Source: Xiphophorus maculatus
Taxonomy: Eukaryota > Chordata > Actinopteri > Cyprinodontiformes > Poeciliidae
Reading direction: 5' to 3'
Assembly: GCF_002775205.1 (NCBI RefSeq)
Contig: NC_036457.1
Location: forward strand, 3,062,975-3,126,974
DNA length: 64,000 nt
Below, one piece after another: positions 36,401 to 47,525 of the stretch. Every line of letters starts with the position of its first letter. The stretch's first letter is position 1. Position numbers and translations under genes: made by a program. The notes under the pieces were generated by a model. That model was not told the origin of the DNA. It saw only the letters and a program-made list of their open reading frames with translations, and made no database searches.

Positions 36401-36882
36401 CAGTCATGTTTTTGGACTGTGGGAGGAAGCCGGAGTACCCGGAGAGAACCCACGCATGCACAGGGAGAACATGCAAACTCCATGCAGAAAGACCCCGGCC
36501 GGGAATCGAACCCAGGACCTTCTTGCTGCAAGGCAACAGTGCTACCAACTGCGCCACTGTGCAGCCCAATTAGATAATATCTATTGGTAAAATCTGGTCG
36601 GCTAGTTTTAACCATTTTGAGAAACATCTTGTTTTAGTTTGTTTCATTTTTTGTTATATGACTAATAATGTGAGTAAACTGAGAGTAAACAGTCACTTCA
36701 AAAAGTATATTCAAACATCTGTTGAGCTGTTCCTTTATCTTGATAACGCTGAAATATTGTGTTTTTTCCAGGTTCATGGTGATCTGGACTCAGTGACCTA
36801 CAGCACAGTGAGAAGTCATTCATCATCTGCTGCAGCCTCCAATGACCCCAACAGCCTCTACTCTCTTATAAACTATAACTAG
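33445..36882 (+). CDS. Ig-superfamily receptor D (two Ig domains, TM, three ITIMs; 340 aa)
   Basis: Eight exons: 33445-33505 signal peptide; 33651-33980 Ig1; 34080-34352 Ig2; 34547-34615 stalk; 35086-35166 transmembrane; 35250-35278; 35629-35697; 36772-36882 (TAG). The frame is intact. Ig1 has the four-cysteine plan (VVLSC, NCNGTTW, NCSLII, YECQQ) with a run of Arg-Thr pairs (TRTRTRT) in the C'-D region. Ig2 has the matching plan plus an extra Cys pair. The membrane exon (VGVALVVMVIIATVVI) ends IRWRAK as in A and B. The tail has three canonical ITIMs: VSYAAI, VTYSTV and SLYSLI, the most of any copy. The 57-nt tail exon of A and B has no counterpart here. Intron 7 holds a SINE. Confidence 0.87.
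36185..36567 (-). mobile_element. tRNA-derived SINE, copy 1 (intron 7 of receptor D)
   Basis: On the minus strand the head carries an A-box-like TGGCGCAGTTGGTAGC (36541-36556) and a B box GGGTTCGATTCCC (36501-36513). The body follows, and the tail is a run of GGAT units (plus strand CATCCATC from 36185). No matching target duplication flanks this copy. Its right flank is identical to that of copy 3. Confidence 0.8.
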
Positions 36883-37106
36883 AATCGGACCAAATCACGG
36901 TGAAATATTCAATGTTTTATTGCTGGTTTGGATCAAAAACCAAACACTGAAAATAAGCATAAAACTTCACAGCTGTAAAACATTTGGCAGCTCCAGAACC
37001 TGATCATTGTTATTGGGTAAACAATGTATTGGCCTACTTCACTGTGCCATGATCCTAAAGACTGAAACATTTTAAAACATAGCACTGCTTAATAACAACA
37101 TAGCGT

Positions 37107-37120
37107 CCACCAGAGGGCAG
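37107..37120 (+). promoter_or_regulatory. CTCF-like core motif downstream of receptor D
   Basis: CCACCAGAGGGCAG, an exact match to CCANNAGRKGGCRS, 225 bp after the stop of D. Confidence 0.55.
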
Positions 37121-37599
37121 CAGATATGTTAGGGTAAGATCTCGTACAGCTTTCTCTTCTCTGAGGCAGTTAAAGCATGTTAACGGGAAGGAACAAAAAT
37201 GACAAAATGGCCACCTATCTTTGGCCATTTTCTGGCCAAACAGAAAATGACTGAACATATTTGAACACAGAAGATATCTATGTTCAGAGCACAGAGAACA
37301 TCTCTGCTGTGGCCTGGAAACGTCAGAGGATCCTCCAGAAAGAGCTGGAACTTTTCAGAGACAAACGACTTATTGACCTGAAAACCTTTTCCTCACTCTG
37401 ATGCTATCAAACATCCAAAGAGAATCCTAAATCTAACTCAATAAATCCTGTTGGTTCACCTCGGGGAATCAAAACTGCATTCTGGATTAGATGGAGTGGA
37501 GATTTGTAAACCGCTTTCAGGATGATATTTTTTTTTTCAGCCTGGTATGACTATAATTCTATAAACTACAGCAATTAATGGATATTTGTCTGCATATGT

Positions 37600-39070
37600 G
37601 CTACAGCTGCAGCTTTAAAATAACTTCTGTTGATGGGGTTGTCAATGACACCTAACAATGAACAAACCACACCTGATTTGGTCTTTGTGGTTAAAACCTC
37701 CAGAGCTCTGCTGATGCTGATGCTCACCATGTTCTCATCAAACACTTCCTGTTCAACACAAAATAACTCTGCCCACTGCTGTTCTTCGTGCTGTAAGGTT
37801 TATGCGATTCACATGTAACTTTCAATTTGATGTGGAGAACTAGCACATGCCTCCACTGTGCACACACACACACACACATGTACACTAGAAACACACTTCA
37901 ACCCCACACACATTCACACAGACATGTTTAAGTATACACAATCTGAGGTTGTAGTTGTCAATACAGGTTAGCTTTTCATGATGCAACCTGACCACTTTGA
38001 ACAGAGAGTCAATCATACAATTAGAATTATCTTTTTGCAAAGAATGTCCTGCTGCATGCAGGCCATCTGCTTCTTCATACGGTATGTCTGGAATGTCGAT
38101 GTAGGACGAGCATTAAACACAAAAATTGAGTTGTGTGCTTCTTTAAGCCTTCTCTTGTGTTTTCTAGGTGACTTTTTCAGTTAGGAATCTATATATTTCT
38201 ATAGAATGTAGTACATACAGCTGTCTGTCTGCAGATGTGTCTCTTCCTTCTACAGCTTTAAAATACTTCTGGTTGATGGGAGTGTCAATAATATGACACG
38301 GAGCAAACCACATGATCTTTTAGAGCCTTCGACTGTTTTGCTCACACAAATGACTCAAAGTCGTCTGGAGATAAATGTTCAGAACACAAATGTAGGTCCT
38401 TCAGAAGTTGTGTTTGGCTCCGACTCGCTCCCACTTCTCTCTTCTTTTGTGTATGTGTGGGAGGTGGGTTTTTTTTTCTTTATACAACCTGCAGATATTA
38501 CCTGATATCACACCAGTCAAACACAATATGACAAACAACGACCAAAGTAAAGTTAGCCTTCCTGTGTTTACTCTGTAGATTCCAGCACAGAATGGACCAA
38601 GACGTGTCATCAACCCATCGGTGAAAAAAGGGCAACATCCATGGGTGGAAAATATAACAAAAGATGTAAATTTTTTAAAGTGATTGAGTTTTGGCATACC
38701 ACAAACAACTTTTTTTTTACTTAACAGGAAAATTACGACATATTTAAGCCAACATGTTCAACTAATCTAGGATTCCTTTAAAAGGATAAAGAATAAACTG
38801 TTATTGGTTTGCGTGACTGTGTGTACGCATACCTTTTATGATTATGAGACATTTTTGTTCAAGCTGCATCTTTAAAATGATGTTCAAAATACCAGGCATA
38901 CAAAATAAAATTCACATTTAAACTGTTTCCTGTTGCAGTTTTAAAATACATTTGTTGGTGAGTCTAAATGACACCTCACACGGTGCTAACCACGTTTCAC
39001 ACTGACCATCATAGGTTAACACCCCCAGAGCTCTGCTGAAGTTCAACATATTCTCATCACTAAGATTAAG
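37600..39070 (+). repeat. Three degenerate copies of an upstream module
   Basis: Related stretches begin near 37605, 38255 and 38935. Each has GCAG or ACAG plus TTTAAAATA, then GTTGATGG or GTTGGTG, then TGTCAATGACACC-like sequence, ACCACA, and in two cases CCAGAGCTCTGCTGA followed by a CTCATCA phrase. Related modules lie at about 47840-47990 and 49458-49610. They look like remains of promoter regions from repeated duplication. A CA run (37859-37876) lies among them. Confidence 0.55.
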
Positions 39071-39134
39071 TAGAAGCTCCATCTGTGTTCAGGAGGCAGT
39101 CAGTCAGTTCTGACTTGAGAGCAACAGAAGCACA

Positions 39135-39189
39135 ATGGCTCAACTCCCCTGGATTCAAGGCTTTTTATTCATCATCCTGCAGCTCACAG
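39135..39189 (+). pseudogene. Receptor relic E: lone signal-peptide exon
   Basis: ATG plus 18 codons (MAQLPWIQGFLFIILQLT) end phase 1 at CACAG|GTAGG, exactly like the first exon of the other receptors. No Ig domain follows. The intron is interrupted by a Tc1-like element (39325-41480), and beyond it sequence like intron 1 of F runs to about 41690, then switches to sequence like the 3' flank of receptor G. The gene body is therefore deleted. The ETS site present before the other copies reads ATTAAGTAG here. Confidence 0.75.
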
Positions 39190-39373
39190 GTAGGAAGACA
39201 CTAAACATTTCTATAGAGCTACAGATCATAGATCTGCTTTATTCACTGTGTTCAGATTTAATGTTTATTTACATAATCTCATGCTGACAAGTGTCAGACG
39301 TTCACTGAACACCCATTAAAACTACACTGCCTGGCCAAAAAAAAAAGTCGCCACCAAAAAATGGTCACACTCT

Positions 39374-41320
39374 CTAATATTTTGTTGGACCGCCTTTAGC
39401 TTTGATTACAGCCTGCATTCGCTGTGGCATTGTTTCAATAAGCTTCTGCAGTGTCACAAGATTTATTTCCATCCAGTGTTGCATTAATCTTTCACCAAGA
39501 TCTTGTATTGATGATGGGAGAGTCTGACCACTGTGCAAAGCCTTCTGCAGCACATCCCAAAGATTCTCAATGGGGTTAAGGTCTGGACTCTGTGGTGGCC
39601 AATCCATGTGTGAAAAAGATGTCTCATGCTCCCTGAACCACTCTTTCACAATGTGAGCCCGATGAATCCTGGCATTGTCATCTTGGAATATGCCCGTTCC
39701 ATTTGGGAAGACAAAATCCATTGATGGAATAACCTGGTCATTCAGTATATTCAGGTAGTCAGCTGACCTCGTTCTTTGGGCACACAATGTTGCTGAACCT
39801 AGACCTGACCAACTGCAGCAACCCCAGATCATAGCACTGCCCCCACAGGCTTGTACAGTAGGCACTAGGCATGATGGGTGCATCACTTCACCTGCCTCTC
39901 TTCTTACCCTGATGCGCCCATCATTCTGGAACAGGGTAAATCTGGATTCATCAGACCACATGACCCTCTTCCATTCCTCCAGAGTCCAATCTTTATGCTC
40001 CCTAGCAAACTGAAGCCTTTTTTCTGGTTAGTATTAAGGGAGAATAATTTATAAATTAACTTTGGAAAATAGTTTGGCTCTCTCTTCCTCTGGATCCCAG
40101 GTACTCTCAGCGGGCGACGTGCAGCCACAAGGAAAAACAACAACAATGCGTGTTAACGTCACAGAATTACAGAGTTTAATCCCATACAAAGCAACGTATG
40201 CATCAACAACAAAACTGCAGAGGAACAGAGATATGCATTCTTTACCTGAGACAGACAAAGACAAACAAAAAAAACAAAACAAAGACAGACAAAGACGCGT
40301 CTTTGGAGAGAGCTGATGCAAAAAGCAAAATAGTGGCAGCTTTCTGAATTATTACTCCTGTACACGAACTCTTATACTGAAGGTGTGTCTTTCCTTTTTA
40401 ATATATTCAATTAAGGCGTACCTCTGGTTGACCAACTGGAAGCTACCTTGGACACTCAAAAAAACTTAGAAACTCCCCCTAATTTACGCCAAAGATCAAA
40501 GGCCATTTGGTCTCTGGTTCAACAAAAGAGCCAACAGCTGCGTCCTGGCCTCCTGGATTCTACGGTCATTTGGGCAAAGAAAAACATGAGATAAGATTTC
40601 ACAGATACCTGTGGAATCCGGAGTCTCTCCCGTTATCTATCCTCCAGGCTCAAGTGATATTGCCCTGCAGTAGATGCTAATTTTATGGCCTCCTGTGCTC
40701 TGACAACACAGCAGGAGCTCCATTTAGAGATCCCCTTTTGATCTGCATTTGGTTTCTGTAGTTTTGAATACTTGCCCATCAATAGTTTAGTTTTAAATCC
40801 TTAACACAAACCTGTTCAAAATTAAGAATTTTGTTCAAAATAAGAATGTTCAATATACCTTTTAAACTTGCCGTAAGATTAACTGTATTAAGCACTAAAA
40901 ATAATCATTTTTCCTCAACATTAGCCTTACTGATTAGAGGTTTTCTTACGGCTACACAGCTGTTCAATCCCAACCCCTTGAGTTTCCTTCGCATTGTGCG
41001 TGTGGAAATGCTTTTGCGTTCACAATTAAACATACTCCTGAGTTCTGCTGTTGTTTTTCTTCGATTTGATTTGACCAAACGTTTAAGTAATCACTGATCA
41101 CGATCATTCAGGATTTTTTCCGACCACATTTCTTCCTGGAAGACGATGGTTCCCCACCATCCGTCCAGTTTTTAATGATGCGTTGGACAGTTCTTAACCC
41201 AATTCTAGTAGTTTCTGCAATCTCCTTAGATGTTTTCTCTGCTTGATGCATGCCAATGATTTGACCCTTCTTAAACAGACGAACGTCTTTTCCACGACCA
41301 CAGGATGTGTCTTTTGCCAT
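39374..41320 (-). pseudogene. Tc1-like transposase, split and frameshifted
   Basis: The N-terminal part (41320-41108) holds the helix-turn-helix DNA-binding half (GQIIGMHQAEKTSKEIAE, TVQRIIKNW). A frameshift and stops follow, then the nested insert. The C-terminal part (39961-39374) holds the catalytic triad: D in MWSDESRF, D in FQDDNARIH and E in NPIENLW. There are 36 residues between the second D and E, so this is a DD36E-type element rather than the DD34E of classic Tc1. The DD36E type is known as Incomer, from memory. Broken, so not active as it stands. Confidence 0.85.
40039..40884. mobile_element. Nested 846-bp insertion inside the Tc1-like element
   Basis: GTATTAAG stands on both sides (40031-40038 and 40885-40892), an 8-bp direct repeat. 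It separates the two halves of the transposase. The insert has no clear coding frame and its ends are not obvious inverted repeats (left GGAGAATAATTT, right GATTAACT). The 8-bp duplication suggests a hAT-type or similar integration, but the family is unassigned. Confidence 0.6.
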
Positions 41321-41710
41321 GGTTGTTTATAAAATGAGGAGTTACTCATTGCATCAGCTGGGGTTAAATAACTTGTTGCCAGCTGAAAGATAATCGCCTA
41401 TGCAGTACTTATCCAATAGGAGGCTTGTACCTATTTGCTTAGTTAAATCCAGGTGGCGACTTTTTTTTGGCCAGGCAGTGTATATTTTTAATTGCAGCAT
41501 ATTTCAATGCACTGAAGTCATTGTTTTTTTATATAAATTATAAATCCGTTTAAACATTTCAGCTGATCAAATCATCCCATGGAAATTAAACACTATTTCT
41601 GCAGCGGTTTCCATGCTCAGAGAGCCAAATGAAAAATAATAAAGCAGTTTAAATGTGTGACTTCATTATTCCTTCTCTGATGTGCTTACAATTTTGATCT
41701 TTATAAAAGA

Positions 41711-42500
41711 ATAACAAAATGAAAAATGTTTAGGAATTGAGAGTCTGTCGGATTATTGAATATGACTTCACGTTGTGCACAAGTTGAAACGTTTATGTTT
41801 TTCATTCAGTTCTCTTTTAATCTATTTAGTAATTCATTTTTTCCTTGTGTTATTTGTCTCGTTTTAAAATAGTTTGGCTCAGTTTTTGCTGAGCCAGACA
41901 GATTTATTTGGTTATTTGATTCTCTTTAGTGTAATTTATTGTGTTATTGTTGCTTGTTAAATTCATTTTCTAGAGATTTTCTTTTCTGTTTTAAATCATT
42001 TATTAGTGACTTGATAACAACTTAAGGTAACAATGTTTCCTCACTGCATTATGAAACTGCAATGAGGGAAAATACATCATTACCTGTTTAAAAATCTATG
42101 CTGTCCTGTGATAATAACTTTTTCTGTTTGCACATTTAAATAAAAAAACAGCATCACTACTGTCACCTATTGTCAGTTTAAATGTACTACATCCTTGCTT
42201 GATTTATTAACATCAGTTTATTTTTAAGGTGTATTTTCTATCATTTTGAAGTTGTTTTTTAATTGACTTGAATGGATTTTTTTTTCTGTATTTTCTACGT
42301 TGCTGTAAAACTGCTCAAAGTTTTGTTTCTGTTTCAAAAATATTCATATTGAACACAAGGGGGCGCTGCCCACTTTGGTTACCTTCTGCAAGATTTTTTT
42401 ATCATTGATGTTGCAATTCAACTGTGGTGTATATTAACATAAAAATATTAGTAAAATATCAATTTTGTTAATAGGTAATTCAGATAATGAATTATTATAA
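41711..42500 (+). repeat. Copy of the receptor G and H/I 3' flank
   Basis: 41711-42420 matches 56212-56960 (phrases GTCTGTCGGATTATTGAATA, TGCTGAGCCAGACAGATTTA and AACACAAGGGGGCGCTGCCC). 42450-42520 matches the flank after H (ATCAATTTTGTTAATAGG, ATGCAGCTGGTCCAT). This shows that the missing body of relic E once ended in a receptor of the G-H-I type. There is no coding sequence. Confidence 0.8.
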
Positions 42501-42720
42501 TACCAAACTGCAGCTGGTCCATAGGACAGTAGGGGTCAGAGTGATTCCACCAATGACAAAGAGATCGACGGAGAAACAGATACGGTCGTCACTAAATCAT
42601 ACATGCATCATCTTATTTCCACGTAATATTTTATGATTGACTCTTGTGAACCTCTAAGGAGCCCAATAGCACTGAATTGTAATTTGACTCCACTGCGCCC
42701 CCTAGTTTAATCCATCTGTA

Positions 42721-45368
42721 TCTCCTCACTACATCGGCCGATCTGCACCAGATTTTTTGTGCGTCGTCGGGAAGTGCTGCCGAACGCATCGATGCGTATC
42801 ACCTGGCAGACGGGAGCGGGAACTAACCCCCGACGTGGCCAATAGGCCGGAGAGGCGCTGAGCTGCGAGGGCCAACCGACGCCGCTTGCGGCTTTAATTG
42901 GGGCAGGAACCTATTACTATTGTCGGAGAAAGTGTTTCTTTCTTCTTCTTTATTTTTCTTCCGTAACCGTTAATGCGGCTCGTACCGCTGGGTGCACACC
43001 TACAAATGAGGTATCAAAACGTGCAGAAAATTCACGCCATTCCAGCTATTACTTTTGGTGGGATTTGGGCTTAACGTGGCGACATAATTCGCAAAAAACT
43101 ACGAAAAAAACCCCATTATAAGTCAATGGGAAAAATCCTAGAAATACCCTATTTTTGAGGATTTTCTGTGTCGTCACAATTTCACCTAGAAATGCCATTC
43201 AAATTTCATTTTGTAGATACGTCTGTGATCTCTTCGAAAGTGAAGACGGCTCGTCGATACCAGTTACGGTTTGTCCACAATTTGCCTCTAAGCGACCCAA
43301 AGTTTCTCATTTTTCCTAAAGTTAGAGTGCGTCTCTCGCTGATTAGAGTGAGAGATCAAGACAACTTTTTCAACCCAAATCATTTTTGAAATCGCCATCA
43401 CGCCCACAAATATCGCACGATTAGTATCAAAATCGGTCCTGACATTGATACGCCTGTCTGCTCCGGTAAAATGTTTTCGAAATTTATCTAGACCGTACGG
43501 TTTTCTGTCACGGTGCTTCAGAGCAAAGTCATGCGACAGGATTTTCTGAGGCTGTCTGAGGCTCTCTCCCATGTATTTGAATAGAATTTCAGATCTGGGC
43601 ACAACATTTCTTTCTCTCATCACTGTAAATGCTCTGAGTGAGGTACAGATATGAATCTCGGGACTATCGCAGAAGACACATTGCCCTCTCATACGCTCGA
43701 AACGCTTTTCGAATATGTATTACGGTTCCCGAACACGAAGGATTTGTTTCCAATGCTTTTTTTCAGTAAAACGTGTAGGCTCAAACACACAATGGTGTGT
43801 TTGAGCATGTATGACTCACAGCTCACACCTGCTGAGACCATTATTTACCATAGCAACGGAACTCAAGAGGCTATTGGCTGGTGGTCAGGACTACAAATAC
43901 GCATCGCTGTAGTTCTATCTATCCTCAGTTGAAACAGATCAGGACTGAACTGGCCTTTAGAACTAATTGCTGCTTTGGGCTGTATATAACTGATTTAACT
44001 CAGTAACTGTTACACATGGGATTAGTTTGGAACTTTAAAATTAAGCATATTGAAAATTTCAAAATAAAAGCCCTGAATATTTTTACATGACGTAATTGCT
44101 CTTTTTGGCTTTATTTTACTTTTCCATCCAAAGCACTGTTACACATGGGATTAGTTCGGAACTTTAAAATGGAGCATAATAATAATTTCAAAATAAAAGC
44201 CTTGAATATTTTTACATCAGCTAATTGCTGTTTTTGGCTTTATGTGACTTTTTCATCCAAAGCACTGTTACACGTGGTATTAGTTTGGCCCTCTGAAATG
44301 AAGCATACTGAAAATTTCAAAATAAAAGCCTTGCATATTTTTACATCATGTAATTGCTTTTTTTGGCCGTATATGACTTTTTCATACAAAGCACTGTTAC
44401 ACATGGGATTAGTTTGGAACTTTAAAATGGAGCATAATAATAATTTCAAAATAAAAGCCTTGAATATTTTTACATCATGTAATTGCTCTTTTTGGCTTTA
44501 TTTGACTTTTTCATCAATTTCAAAATAAAAGCCTTGAATATTTTTACATGACGTAATGAAGCATACTGAAAATTTCAAAATAAAAGCCTTGCATATTTTT
44601 ACATGACGTAATTGCTCTTTTTGGCTTTATTTGACTTTTTCATCCAAAGCACTCTTACACGTGGTATTAGTTCAGAACTTTAAAATAAAGCATACTGCAA
44701 ATTTCAAAATAAAAGCCTTTAATATTTTTACATCAGCTACTTGTGTTTTGAGCATTATATAACTATTTTAACCCAAGGACTATTACACATGGGATTAGTT
44801 TGGCCCTTTGAAATGAAGTTTAACAAAACTTCCAAAAATAAAAGCCTTGAATATTTTTACATCATGTAATTGCTCTTTTTGGCTTTATTTGACTTTTTCA
44901 TCAATTTCAAAATAAAAGCCTTGAATATTTTTACATGACGTAATTGCTCTTTTTGGCTTTATTTGACTTTTTCATCCAAAGCACTCTTACACGTGGTATT
45001 AGTTCGGAACTTTAAAATGAAGCATACTGAAAATTTCAAAATAAAAGCCTTGAATATTTTTACATCAGCTACTTGTGTTTTGAGCATTATATAACTATTT
45101 TCACCCAAGGACTATTACGCATGGGATTAGTTTGTCCCTTTGAAATGAAGTTTAACAAAACTTCCAAAATAAAAGCCTTGACAACATTTTAAATCGTACC
45201 GAATGGTGCACGTCCGCCTCGCTTAACGTTCTTGCGGTTCTCCGCGTGCCACTGATTACGTCGCGGCGTTCTTTAGCGTCGACGCCAATTTGTAGCGACG
45301 ACGCCGTGCCCAAACCCCACGGGCGCGCCTCGGCAGGCCCCGGCTAAATTTCTTCCGAAATTTTCTAG
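42721..45368 (+). mobile_element. Non-autonomous Helitron, about 2.65 kb
   Basis: The right end has the Helitron signature: a perfect 7-bp hairpin (AAATTTC TTCC GAAATTT, 45346-45363), one T, then CTAG (45365-45368), followed by T. The proposed left end begins TCTCCTCACTACATC at 42721, preceded by A. There is therefore no target duplication and the insertion lies between A and T. The ends are GC-richer than the host DNA. No Rep/helicase frame is present. About 1.2 kb of the interior is a 129-bp satellite. Confidence 0.65.
44003..45180 (+). repeat. Satellite of about 129-130 bp units inside the Helitron
   Basis: The anchor TACACATGGGATTAG recurs at 44011, 44140, 44270 and 44399, then in shorter and mixed units to 45180. 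Each unit also has AAAATAAAAGCCTTGAATAT and CTTTTTGGCTTTATTTGACT. Some later units lack the middle, giving about nine whole or partial copies. The 127-residue frame here is a by-product. Confidence 0.9.
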
Positions 45369-46329
45369 TTACATTTGTAATCTTTTGGGATAAAATGTCA
45401 ATTCCTGTTTTGTACCTATGTAAATGGAAATACGTGTATGTAAAAAATCCATTCTATATAAATGTTGTGCTAATAAATCAGAATTTGTAGTTATGGATAA
45501 ATGTTTCTATCTTTTAAACAAAAATGTCTGAAATTTTCATGTTTGTGTCATGAGTTGGTGGTGTTGAGGTGGTGAGGCAGACGCAGCAGACCCAGGTAAG
45601 ATGAATGATTAATTTTAATAAAGACAACACAGTCCAATCAACGGGCAGCATGGCCAAGCAGAAGCCAGGGCTTGACGCCGGTAGCAACCGTTAACACGAA
45701 TGGACAACACGAATGACATCACGCACATTAGACAAGGACCTGACAAAGAGCAGACACACAGGTGACACTAAATACACTGGGGGTAATCAGGGAACAAGAA
45801 ACACCTGGGAAACTAGTCAAGGGGAGAACAGGACAACACGGAGACACAGAGACACTGAAAACTCGAAATTAACACACAGAAAACACAGAACACGACAGTA
45901 CCCCCTCCTCAAGGGTGGATACCAGATGCCCAAAAAACAAACAAACAAAAAAAACACAACAAGGGTAGTGGGAGGGGCGCTGGACGGGGGGCCAGAGTCC
46001 AAAACAACAACAATAAACTACCCAACAGAGAGGGCGAAGGCACAGGAAGGGCCAAGAGTCCAAAAACAAACAAAAAACTACCCACAGGGTGGGCGGAGGC
46101 AAAGGAGGCGGGAACCAAGGAGGTGGTCCGGCGGCCGTCAGTGGCACTGGAGGCGGGAACCACGGAAGCGGTCCAGCGGCCGACCCCGGCGCTGGAGGTG
46201 GGAACCACGGAGGTGGTCCGGTGGCCGTCCGCGGTGCTGGAGGCGACGACGAGGAGTCCCAGGGGCCGCCCAGAGGCGGCGACGGCGACGACGGGTCCGG
46301 GGGCCGCCCAGAGGCGGCAAGGAGCGCAG

Positions 46330-46570
46330 AGGGTCGGGAGGAACGCAGAGAGTCGGGGTCTCGGGAGGAAAGCAGAGAGTCGGGGTCTCGGGAGGAACGC
46401 TGAGAGTCGGGGTCTCGGGAGGAACGCTGAGAGTCTCGGTCTCGGGAGGACCGCTGAGAGTCTCGGTCTCGGGAGGAACGCTGAGAGTCTCGGTCTCGGG
46501 AGGAACGCTGAGAGTCTCGGTCTCGGGAGGAACGCTGAGAGTCTCGGTCTCGGGAGGAACGCTGAGAGGC
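46330..46570. repeat. 27-bp minisatellite inside the LTR element
   Basis: About nine units based on GGGAGGAACGCTGAGAGTC plus TCGGTCTC. 27 is a multiple of three, so each frame keeps a 9-residue repeat (minus strand RLSAFLPRP). Confidence 0.9.
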
Positions 46571-46771
46571 GGAAGTGGTCCGGAGCTGACCCTTGGAGCT
46601 GGCAGCGGAGGAAGTCCAGAGAGGAGCCTCGGAGCCGGCAGCGGAGGTGAGCCGGAGCGAAGCCTCTGGGCCTGGAGCGGAGGTGAGCCGCAGCGAAGCC
46701 TCTGGGCCGGGAGCAGAGGTGAGCCACAGTGAACCCTTGGGACCAGTGGCGGAGGAATGCCGGAGCGAAGC

Positions 46772-47137
46772 CTAGGAGCCGGCAGCGGAGATGGCGGTTC
46801 CAGAAGCGACGAGGGGCCGGGTCCGCCGGCGGCTCACGTGGCTGTCTTCGGGCAGCCAGCGGAGGTGGTGGCTCCGGAAAACGACGAGGGGCCGGCTCCA
46901 CCGGTGGCTCACGTCGCTGTCTTCCCGGGCGAAGTAACGGCAGGGACCAAATTCGGGGGGCTCTGGAGTGGTGACTGGTGGGGTATGACATTGGTTCCTC
47001 CATAGATCATAGTCCGAATCCAGCCCCATTTCCTCCAGCAGCAGCGGAGATGGCAGGATCTCTACATCCCTGTAGAGATCCCTCTGAGCCAACTCCAACT
47101 GCTGGTGGAACCATACCTCCTGGTACGCCTGAGCCAT
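46772..47137 (-). CDS. Leader protein of the LTR element, unknown (121 aa)
   Basis: The frame opens 38 bases inside the right LTR with MAQAYQEVWFHQQLELAQRD and is acidic and Leu-rich for about 50 residues, then turns Arg/Pro-rich and ends. A second frame (47003-45909, 364 codons) overlaps it and runs through a Pro/Arg-rich repeat, RLSAFLPRP, tied to the minisatellite below. The position suggests a gag-like leader, but no zinc knuckle or other gag motif is visible. It is uncertain whether either frame is translated. Confidence 0.35.
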   Translation of the reverse strand: MAQAYQEVWFHQQLELAQRDLYRDVEILPSPLLLEEMGLDSDYDLWRNQCHTPPVTTPEPPEFGPCRYFAREDSDVSHRWSRPLVVFRSHHLRWLPEDSHVSRRRTRPLVASGTAISAAGS

Positions 47138-47525
47138 GAAGCTGCTTCCTCACGTCGTTCTGGTCGGGTCCTTCTGTCATGAGTTGGTGGTGTTGAGGTG
47201 GTGAGGCAGACGCAGCAGACCCAGGTAAGATGAATGATTGATCTTAATAAAGACAACACAGTCCAATCAACGGGCATCACGGCCGAGCAGAAGCCAGGGC
47301 TCGACGCCGGTACCAACCGTTAACACGAATGGACAACACGAATGACAGCACGCACATTAGATGAGGACCCGACAAAGAACAGACACACAAGTGACACTAA
47401 ATACACTGGGGGCAATCAGGGAACAAGAAACACCTGGGAACTAATCAAGGGGAGAACAGGACAACACGGAGACACAGAGACACTGAAAACTCGAAATTAA
47501 CACACAGAAAACACAGAACAAGACA

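Larger units (their letters stand above)
39325..41480 (-). mobile_element. Tc1/mariner element with nested insertion
   Basis: Perfect terminal inverted repeats start CACTGCCTGGCCAAAAAAAA on the left and end with the reverse complement at 41480. TA duplications flank both ends (39323-39324, 41481-41482). Removing the nested insert and one target copy leaves about 1.30 kb, the usual size. The same place in relic F reads AAAACTATATTTTTAA without the element, an empty paralogous site. The transposase lies on the minus strand and is broken. Confidence 0.93.
45546..47525 (-). mobile_element. Short LTR retroelement without polymerase, 1980 bp
   Basis: Two direct LTRs (45546-45897 and 47175-47525, about 352 bp) differ at about 17 positions by eye, roughly 95% identical. 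Plus-strand LTR ends are TGTCATGAG and ACGACA. The 5-bp target duplication GTTTG lies at 45541-45545 and 47526-47530. A purine tract (minus strand GAGGAGGGGG) next to the left LTR puts the element on the minus strand. Only about 1.28 kb lies between the LTRs, with no RT, integrase or protease, so it must depend on an autonomous partner. Confidence 0.9.

Noticed and set aside
36185-36567. tRNA gene from the A- and B-box match
   Set aside because: The boxes belong to a SINE head with a GGAT tail. There is no full cloverleaf, and three copies occur with target duplications.
36217-36627. Open frames on both strands over the SINEs (also at 49.6 and 50.7 kb)
   Set aside because: They recur with every SINE copy and reflect its GC-rich body.
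44145-44528. 127-codon frame in the satellite
   Set aside because: It is produced by the 129-bp unit (a multiple of 3) in the Helitron. The repeated peptide has no start outside the repeat.
44003-45180. CRISPR-like array from regular repeats
   Set aside because: There are no short repeats separated by unique spacers. It is a simple tandem satellite in a eukaryotic transposon.
45713-46732. Plus-strand frame of 339 codons, Gly/Arg-rich
   Set aside because: It crosses the LTR and the minisatellite and is antisense to the element's orientation. It is low-complexity and repeat-driven.
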